DNA of 6,407 bases from Ruminococcus flavefaciens (GTDB taxonomy: Bacteria > Bacillota > Clostridia > Oscillospirales > Ruminococcaceae), in assembly GCA_902792495.1 (NCBI GenBank), contig CADBAC010000064.1:1-6407 (forward strand), in the 5' to 3' direction. The translations under genes and the position numbers were made by a program. Below the pieces are notes generated by a model that saw only the letters and a program-made list of their open reading frames with translations, searched no databases and was not told the origin of the DNA. Positions 1 to 4,131 of the stretch are shown here, piece after piece (the first letter of the stretch is position 1; each line of letters starts with the position of its first letter).

Positions 1-870
1 AACACCGTTTACGTACATATCCGCCCCACAGGTGACGCATACTATTCATCTACGTTTTTCCCGAAAGGAAAATATCTCGGCGGTGACTATGACCCGTTGG
101 AAATAATCCTTGACGAGGCTCACGATATGGATCTTTCAGTCCACGGCTGGATTAATCCTCTGCGCTTGCAGACCACCGAAGAAATGGCAGAAATCCCTGA
201 CAGTTTCATCACAAAGCAGTGGTACTCATCAGGCGACGATCTTAATATAGGCGAAGCTGACGGGCGCTTGTACCTCCGTCCCGATTCTCCCGAAGTAAGA
301 GAACTTCTTGCCAATGAGATACGTGAAATAATCGACACTTACGATGTGGACGGCATTCACATCGACGACTACTTCTACCCTGACACAGATCCGTCATTTG
401 ATGCCGGAAACTTCTCTCTCAGCGGCGAGTCCGACCTGACAAAATGGCGGACCGATGCCGTATCCGAAATGGTAAAGGCTATGTACTCCGCTGTCAAGGA
501 TGCAGACGAGAGAGTGATGTTCGGTATCAGCCCACAGGGAAATATCAAAGCCGACTATGAGACTCAGTACGCTGATGTGCGCCGCTGGATATCGGAGGAA
601 GGATTCTGCGACTATATAGTTCCGCAGATATACTACGGATTCAAAAACGAAACGCTCCCCTTCTCATCCGTGCTGGAGGAATGGGAGCGCATGGCTGAAA
701 ACAGCAATGTCCGGCTTATCATCGGTCTGGGAGCATACAAGCTGGGCAAAGAGGACCGCTGGGCAGGCGAATCGGGCGAAAGTGAATGGCTGGACGATCC
801 GGCTATCATAGATAAACAAACACAGGCTGTGCTTGACTCATCCGCCGACGGGTATGCTGTTTATTATTAA
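1..870 (+). CDS. Family 10-like glycosyl hydrolase (GHL10/DUF187), 3' part only
   Basis: The reading frame is open from base 1, so the start lies outside the window. An internal TTG at 97 is not the true start, because family sequence is already present before it. The 289 visible residues form most of a TIM-barrel resembling the GHL10 (DUF187, YngK-like) family of putative secreted or surface glycoside hydrolases. Numbered from the left edge, motifs are HIRPTGDAYYSSTFFP (6-21), HGWINPLR (48-55), DGIHIDDYFYP (117-127), FGISPQGN (174-181) and DYIVPQIYYGF (204-214). The acidic pair in HIDDY and the PQIYY strand are typical of the barrel's active-site face. Substrate cannot be read from the sequence; peptidoglycan or plant or host glycans are family-level guesses. 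The protein ends at GYAVYY, the last barrel strand, without the closing helix usually seen. A repeat element begins five bases after the stop, so the C-terminus may have been cut short by insertion. Confidence 0.88.
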   Translation, partial: NTVYVHIRPTGDAYYSSTFFPKGKYLGGDYDPLEIILDEAHDMDLSVHGWINPLRLQTTEEMAEIPDSFITKQWYSSGDDLNIGEADGRLYLRPDSPEVRELLANEIREIIDTYDVDGIHIDDYFYPDTDPSFDAGNFSLSGESDLTKWRTDAVSEMVKAMYSAVKDADERVMFGISPQGNIKADYETQYADVRRWISEEGFCDYIVPQIYYGFKNETLPFSSVLEEWERMAENSNVRLIIGLGAYKLGKEDRWAGESGESEWLDDPAIIDKQTQAVLDSSADGYAVYY

Positions 871-931
871 ATCGTGGACGCTCGGAAAGCATCCCTACAA
901 TACGGCTATTCTGCGTGAACGAATTTTGTAG

Positions 932-963
932 GGGAGCCCGCCCTCGGGCTCCCGAAATTTTTT
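932..963 (+). terminator. Rho-independent terminator-like hairpin within the repeat element
   Basis: A perfect 9-bp stem, GGGAGCCCG (932-940) with CGGGCTCCC (945-953), has a CCCT loop. It is followed by GAAA and a six-T run (958-963). It lies 61 bases after the hydrolase stop codon and would end that transcript. It belongs to the repeat element, so the element may have supplied the gene's terminator. Confidence 0.6.
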
Positions 964-975
964 CGATAGATTGAA

Positions 976-1000
976 GGACCGCCAAAGGCGGCCCCTACAA
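976..1000. repeat. Small palindrome ending in CCCCTACAA
   Basis: CCGCC (979-983) and GGCGG (987-991) pair around an AAA loop, with partial extension outward, and the unit ends in CCCCTACAA. This is the second hairpin of the element, in the opposite orientation to the GTAGGGG hairpin at 929-953. There is no T-run, so it is not called a terminator. Confidence 0.5.
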
Positions 1001-1035
1001 ATGCTACATAAATATATTATTCAAGAAGTGCCGGT

Positions 1036-1060
1036 GGGCGAGCGGAACTCGCCCCTACAT
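1036..1060. repeat. Small palindrome ending in CCCCTACAT
   Basis: A perfect 7-bp stem, GGGCGAG (1036-1042) with CTCGCCC (1048-1054), closes a CGGAA loop and is followed by CTACAT. It has the same orientation and edge motif as the palindrome at 976-1000, so the two look like diverged copies of one REP-type unit. Confidence 0.5.
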
Positions 1061-1109
1061 AAACCAACGAACAATAGCCGATTTGTAGAGCCGCTTTCCG
1101 AGCGCCCTT

Positions 1110-1160
1110 GATATGATTGATCTCAAAAGCGACTTTTCCGAAAAGCTGAAAGGCGGATAA
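1110..1160 (+). other. Possible displaced C-terminal codons of the upstream glycosyl hydrolase
   Basis: Immediately after the right inverted repeat the + strand reads DMIDLKSDFSEKLKGG and then TAA, in a different frame from the hydrolase. It is a plausible hydrophilic C-terminal helix. Joining it to GYAVYY at 867 would give the hydrolase a more normal end. The TAA lies inside the hairpin at 1152-1168, which would suit an original gene end with a terminator. This is inference from a short stretch; 16 open codons can occur by chance. Confidence 0.3.
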
Positions 1161-1168
1161 TATCCGCC
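1141..1168 (-). terminator. Terminator for the - strand two-TM gene
   Basis: GGCGGATA (1152-1159) and TATCCGCC (1161-1168) form a perfect inverted repeat, realistically a 6-bp stem with a 5-nt loop. Read on the - strand it is followed by TTTCAGCTTTT (1151-1141), an interrupted T-run. It begins ten bases past the stop codon of the 1178-1711 gene. The broken T-run makes it a moderate call; it could also have served the + strand hydrolase before the insertion. Confidence 0.5.
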
Positions 1169-1177
1169 CATGCACAT

Positions 1178-1711
1178 TTATTCAGCGTTATTCTGCTCTG
1201 TACGCAGTCTTGCAGGCAGGAACTTGCGGATATTCTCCAGCATTTTCTCGTCGGGGCAGAATATCAGCCTTGTCTTGCCGTGTTCTTCGTGGGTGAAGTC
1301 TGCGTAATACTCATGAGCGGCAATATTATCGGTAGCCATTACCAGTGTCATTTCCTCGGTCTCTTTCATGTTCTCGTCGTACTTTCCGAAAGCGGTGAAC
1401 TGTCTCACTTCCGTGGAGACCATTGATGTACGCTTTGACTTTGCGGTTATCTTGTCTATGTCAAGTTCACCGTTGGTGAATGCGTATTCGTACTCCACAT
1501 AGGAATTGCGGTACATGAAGAAAGTACCGTATCCGCTTGCTGCTGCAAGTATCAGACCGAAAAATGCTCTCAGCGGATTGCCAAGCTGAAGAAGTGCAAA
1601 TGCCGCAAGGCACACTGTAATGAGTATACCTATCACAAGCAGGGCATTCTTTCTGGTTTTATCGGATGAAGTCTCATTTCTTTTAACAAGCTGTTCTGCA
1701 AAATTATCCAT
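1178..1711 (-). CDS. Hypothetical two-TM membrane protein, DUF6106-like
   Basis: The 177-residue protein starts at an ATG (1711-1709) and stops at TAA (1180-1178). Residues 1-21 are polar and charged. Two hydrophobic segments follow, roughly 22-43 and 46-67, and then a soluble domain to the end. The block VEYEYAFTNGELDIDKITAK (72-91) recalls the DUF6106 family of Clostridia, an assignment made from memory. The soluble part alternates strand-like segments (MTLVMATDN, TRLIFCPDE) and ends in a helix (KMLENIRKFLP), somewhat like a small membrane-anchored PH-like domain. With no signal peptide and short ends, the soluble part probably faces the cytoplasm. Its function is unknown. It is transcribed away from pheS from a promoter at 1765-1793. 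The Shine-Dalgarno is weak: a purine-rich GAGAAAAGA lies just upstream, and a better GGAAAG is too far away. Confidence 0.8.
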   Translation of the reverse strand: MDNFAEQLVKRNETSSDKTRKNALLVIGILITVCLAAFALLQLGNPLRAFFGLILAAASGYGTFFMYRNSYVEYEYAFTNGELDIDKITAKSKRTSMVSTEVRQFTAFGKYDENMKETEEMTLVMATDNIAAHEYYADFTHEEHGKTRLIFCPDEKMLENIRKFLPARLRTEQNNAE

Positions 1712-1764
1712 TATCTTTTCTCACTTTCCATATACTTACTGACCTTTAACAGCACAGTAATTAT

Positions 1765-1793
1765 ATAATATCATAAATTTTCAGCAATTTCAA
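1765..1793 (-). promoter_or_regulatory. Sigma-A-type promoter for the DUF6106-like gene
   Basis: On the - strand, TTGAAA (1793-1788) and TATTAT (1770-1765) are separated by exactly 17 bases, with one mismatch to consensus in each box. The -10 lies about 53 bases upstream of the ATG at 1711. Its -35 box lies nine bases from that of the pheS promoter on the other strand. Confidence 0.55.
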
Positions 1794-1802
1794 GAAAACC
1801 TC

Positions 1803-1831
1803 TTGATTTTTTCAGAAAACGCTATTATAAT
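1803..1831 (+). promoter_or_regulatory. Sigma-A-type promoter for the pheS T-box transcript
   Basis: TTGATT (1803-1808) and a perfect TATAAT (1826-1831) are 17 bases apart. Transcription would start near 1838, just before the first conserved T-box base. This placement agrees with the T-box as a 5' leader. Confidence 0.75.
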
Positions 1832-1844
1832 ATTATTATAACCC

Positions 1845-2082
1845 TATGACTGAGAGAGTAGGTATGTCAGAGTTTCCGCAGAGAGGGGCAGTATGGTGTG
1901 AATGCCCTGCTACGATGCATATTGAAGTTCACTCACGAGGGGCGGAACGGAAGTGTCACTGATTCGTGATATTGTAGGCTCTGACGTAGGTCTGCGTTAA
2001 AGACAAGAGAGTGTCGGCTCTCCTGACAATGGGTGGTATAAAAGCAAGTTGAAGTCTTGTCCTGTTGGGCAGGACTTTTTTT
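1845..2082 (+). promoter_or_regulatory. T-box leader (tRNA-Phe sensing) of the pheS operon
   Basis: Stem I begins with TGAG (1851-1854), which pairs with CTCA (1932-1935), and is followed by the GAGAGTA-type motif. The apical part shows AGAGAGG (1880s), a GGGGCA/TGCCCT stem (1885-1890 with 1903-1908) and a GGTGTGAA loop, matching the double T-loop tip that docks on the tRNA elbow. The specifier is TTC (1928-1930), a Phe codon, on the 3' side of Stem I and followed by the usual A. Stem III is GAGAG/CTCTC (2007-2011 with 2018-2022). The T-box core GGGTGGT (2031-2037) offers UGGU to pair with the ACCA end of uncharged tRNA-Phe. The antiterminator can form from 2027-2033 with 2061-2067, plus 2044-2048 with 2056-2060. 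It excludes the terminator at 2059-2082. The core continues TATAAAAGC rather than the usual ACCGCG, a notable deviation. Confidence 0.9.
2059..2082 (+). terminator. T-box regulated terminator
   Basis: GTCCTG (2059-2064) pairs with CAGGAC (2070-2075) around TTGGG, followed by seven Ts (2076-2082). The 5' arm overlaps the antiterminator strand at 2061-2067, giving the two mutually exclusive folds expected of a T-box. With charged tRNA-Phe, transcription should stop here before pheS. Confidence 0.88.
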
Positions 2083-2272
2083 AATTCGGAATGCGGAATG
2101 CAGAATTCGGAATTGGCTGTGTCGCCTTACGGTGACGAGTTAAAACAATAATTATGAATTTTTAAATCCATCCCCGACAGTGGACACTATAATTACGCAT
2201 TACGAATTAATTTAAATCTGTCCGCAAAGCGGACACAATAATTCCGAATTCCGAATTATGAATTCTGAATTA
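2082..2272. mobile_element. AT-rich MITE-like element in the pheS leader
   Basis: The ends are a 33-nt imperfect inverted repeat: 2082-2114 against the reverse complement of 2240-2272 matches at 27 of 33 positions. Each arm is built of tandem GGAAT/AATTC units. Inside are two hairpins: GTCGCC/GGTGAC (2121-2136) and a perfect TGTCCGC/GCGGACA (2219-2235). There is also a diverged direct repeat, 2161-2194 against 2211-2243, of which the second copy keeps the clean hairpin. There is no usable reading frame. The element lies between the T-box terminator and the pheS ribosome-binding site (GAGGTGA at 2284-2290), so every read-through transcript carries it. Similar AATTCGGAATT palindromes are scattered in Clostridia as far as I recall. 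Mobility is inferred. Confidence 0.65.
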
Positions 2273-2294
2273 ATCAAACTTCTGAGGTGATAAA

Positions 2295-3323
2295 ATGAAA
2301 GAACAGCTGGAAAAAATCGAAGCGCTGGCTAAGCAGGAACTTTCTTCCTGTACAGAGATCAAGGCGCTGGACGACCTGAGGATAAAATTCCTCGGAAAGA
2401 AAGGTGAGCTCACCGCTATTCTCAAGCAGATGGGTAAGCTCTCCGCTGAAGAAAGACCTGTTATCGGTCAGCTCGCTAACAAAGTAAGAGCAGATATCGA
2501 GGATGCTCTCAACTCTAAACTGAACGCTCTGAAGTCAGAGGCTCAGTCCGCTAAGCTGAAAGAAGAAACTATCGACATCACTCTCCCCGGAACTCACGCT
2601 CCTTTCGGTAAGTTCCATCCTCTCACAAAGGTAGAGAACGAGATACGTGAGATCTTCATAGGCATGGGATTCAACATCGCTGACGGTCCCGAGATTGACG
2701 ACGATTACCATGTATTCGAGGCTCTCAACCTCCCTCCCGATCATCCTGCAAGAGATACTCAGGATACTTTCTACATCGAGGGCACAAACGAGACTATCCT
2801 TCTCCGTACACAGACTTCATCCGTTCAGGTACACGTTATGGAAACTCAGAAGCCCCCTATCCGTATCATCTCACCCGGCCGTGTTTTCCGTTCTGACGCT
2901 GTTGACGCTACACATTCTCCTCTCTTCCATCAGATAGAGGGTCTTGTTATCGACAAGGGCATCACTATGAGCGACCTTAAAGGTACTCTCGAAATGCTGA
3001 TGAAGAAGCTCTACGGCAACGACTGCAAGCTTCGTTTCCGTCCTCACCACTTCCCTTTCACCGAGCCAAGCTGTGAAGTTGATATAAGCTGCTTCAACTG
3101 CGGAGGCAAGGGCTGTTCAATGTGCAAGGACGAGGGATATATCGAACTCCTCGGTGCAGGTATGGTCCATCCTAAGGTTCTCGAAAACTGCGGTATCGAT
3201 CCTGAGGAATATTCGGGCTTCGCATTCGGCCTCGGCCTTGAGCGTATGGTTATGGGACGCTACGATATCAACGACCTCCGTCTCCTCTACGAGAACGATG
3301 TGAGATTCTTAGAGCAGTTCTGA
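2295..3323 (+). CDS. pheS: Phenylalanyl-tRNA synthetase, alpha subunit
   Basis: PheS is the catalytic alpha subunit of the cytoplasmic alpha2-beta2 enzyme that charges tRNA-Phe with phenylalanine using ATP. The 342 residues match the usual bacterial length. The ATG follows a strong GAGGTGA (2284-2290). Residues 1-90 are the charged helical coiled-coil arm that binds tRNA. The class II core follows: HPLTKVENEIREIFIGMGF (108-126) contains motif 1. RTQTSSVQVHVM (171-182) precedes the motif 2 region, RVFRSDAVDATHSPLFHQIEG (196-216 approx.). GLGLERMVMGRYDINDLR (312-329 approx.) is motif 3 with its invariant Arg317. A C-x2-C-x4-C-x2-C knuckle (Cys266, 269, 274, 277) may bind zinc and is found in many Firmicutes PheS proteins. 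The gene is complete and is the first of the T-box operon. Its partner pheT is unusually far away (808 bases) and is disrupted. Confidence 0.97.
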   Translation: MKEQLEKIEALAKQELSSCTEIKALDDLRIKFLGKKGELTAILKQMGKLSAEERPVIGQLANKVRADIEDALNSKLNALKSEAQSAKLKEETIDITLPGTHAPFGKFHPLTKVENEIREIFIGMGFNIADGPEIDDDYHVFEALNLPPDHPARDTQDTFYIEGTNETILLRTQTSSVQVHVMETQKPPIRIISPGRVFRSDAVDATHSPLFHQIEGLVIDKGITMSDLKGTLEMLMKKLYGNDCKLRFRPHHFPFTEPSCEVDISCFNCGGKGCSMCKDEGYIELLGAGMVHPKVLENCGIDPEEYSGFAFGLGLERMVMGRYDINDLRLLYENDVRFLEQF

Positions 3324-3350
3324 TATTTCTGATTATTGGGGTAAATAATT

Positions 3351-3881
3351 ATGAACTACAAAAACATAGTAAACTACCTAAAAAGTAAAAATAAAATAGG
3401 TGCAGCCATCGGTCTTGCTGCCGTTGCATTCTTTTTCATAGAATGCCTGTTTTCAGATGACCGCAATCCTGTATTTCTTATAGCACTGCTTTTATTTGCT
3501 CTTGTCATTATTTCGCCTTTACTGCTGTTTGAACACCGTATAAAAAAGATGTACTCCAAGGCAGGCTTCACCTCAAAAAAGCTGTTTGAGGATAAAATAA
3601 ACAAGGGCATCATGCTTTCAGAGACACTCTGCCTGTCTGACGGTATCCTCTACAACTTCAATGATCTTGACTTCTGCACCATGAATGATGTTGTCGCTCT
3701 CAATAAGTCAGAGGAGTTTTTTGACGGCAGTAAGAGATACACCATAAAGCTGGGCATGAAAGATAACAGCAAGTCCCTCATTTTCAGAAACGAGGAAAAA
3801 TGTGACGATATTTTAGCTAAACTCCACGATCTTACCGCCATCGGAATGAACGATGACGGATACGGTATCCTGAGGAAATAA
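3351..3881 (+). CDS. Hypothetical two-TM membrane protein between pheS and pheT
   Basis: I do not recognise this 176-residue protein. A short basic N-terminus (MNYKNIVNYLKSKNK) leads into two hydrophobic segments, about 16-34 and 40-60, joined by the tight polar turn SDDRNP. A basic stretch (EHRIKKMYSK, 61-70) then fixes a cytoplasmic soluble domain by the positive-inside rule. That domain alternates strands (CLSDGILYNFNDL, RYTIKLGMKDNSKSLIF) and ends in a helix (KCDDILAKLHDLTAIG). The layout resembles YcxB-like or small bacterial PH-like anchored proteins, but this is a comparison of architecture only. The ATG follows GGGG (3338-3341) and lies 27 bases after the pheS stop, so it is probably co-transcribed under the T-box. 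Its codons are more A/T-ending than those of pheS, which suggests a later insertion into the operon. Confidence 0.75.
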   Translation: MNYKNIVNYLKSKNKIGAAIGLAAVAFFFIECLFSDDRNPVFLIALLLFALVIISPLLLFEHRIKKMYSKAGFTSKKLFEDKINKGIMLSETLCLSDGILYNFNDLDFCTMNDVVALNKSEEFFDGSKRYTIKLGMKDNSKSLIFRNEEKCDDILAKLHDLTAIGMNDDGYGILRK

Positions 3882-4131
3882 CTATGAATAAGCACGTATG
3901 AGAACTTGTTATATTCGACAGAATAGTAAGTGACAAGCGGTAAGGACATGGAGATCGCTTTCAGCGGCAAGAATACCCGCAACGACTCAGTAAAGCTTCT
4001 CTCAACATATACAGGCCTTGCGGACGGTCAGAAGTATATCATCTTAACAACGTTATACATTACATACTGTATCAGTTGCCGTGAATGCGGTATACAGCTG
4101 TTTATAAGAAAATAACGAAAGGAATATATAT
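3882..4131 (+). pseudogene. Gene debris between the two-TM gene and pheT
   Basis: No normal gene is visible in these 250 bases. The longest frame is 3930-4115 from a GTG, 61 codons, including GKDMEIAFSGKNTRNDSVKL (4-23) and STYTGLADGQKY. It is preceded directly by two in-frame stops (TAG TAA, 3924-3929) and has no ribosome-binding site. Another frame opens at ATG 3884 and reads MNKHV, stop, ELVIFDRIVSDKR, stop. The protein-like runs broken by stops look like the decayed remains of an ORF. I could not identify a parent, and a chance ORF is possible. The last bases hold the pheT ribosome-binding site, GAAAGGA (4117-4123). Confidence 0.35.

Larger units (their letters stand above)
876..1107. mobile_element. 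MITE-like non-coding element with 37-nt terminal inverted repeats
   Basis: Bases 876-912 and the reverse complement of 1071-1107 match at 30 of 37 positions, sharing CGCTCGGAAAGC, CTACAA and CGGCTATT blocks. Between them are three GC-rich hairpins: 932-953, 976-994 and 1036-1054. Each carries a GTAGGGG or CCCCTACA motif at its edge, and the terminal repeats carry related CTACAA motifs. There is no open frame of useful size. The structure fits a miniature inverted-repeat element, or a composite of REP-like palindromes, sitting between two convergent genes. No clear target-site duplication was found. Mobility is inferred from structure alone. Confidence 0.6.

Noticed and set aside
97..870. Hydrolase gene starting at TTG 97
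   Set aside because: The frame is open to base 1, and residues before 97 (HIRPTGDAYY, FFPKGKYLGGDYDP) are clearly part of the same family domain, so the gene is merely cut by the window edge.
876..1107. CRISPR-like repeats in the 876-1107 region
   Set aside because: The repeated motifs are short, inverted and irregularly spaced; there are no equal spacers or direct repeats.
1874..1876. First TTC in the T-box leader as the specifier codon
   Set aside because: It is on the 5' strand of Stem I and is followed by C. The specifier lies on the 3' strand and is usually followed by a purine, which fits TTC at 1928-1930.
4067..4097. CTGTAT/ATACAG inverted repeat upstream of pheT as a terminator or attenuator
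   Set aside because: It has only six base pairs with a long loop of about 19 nt and no T-run.
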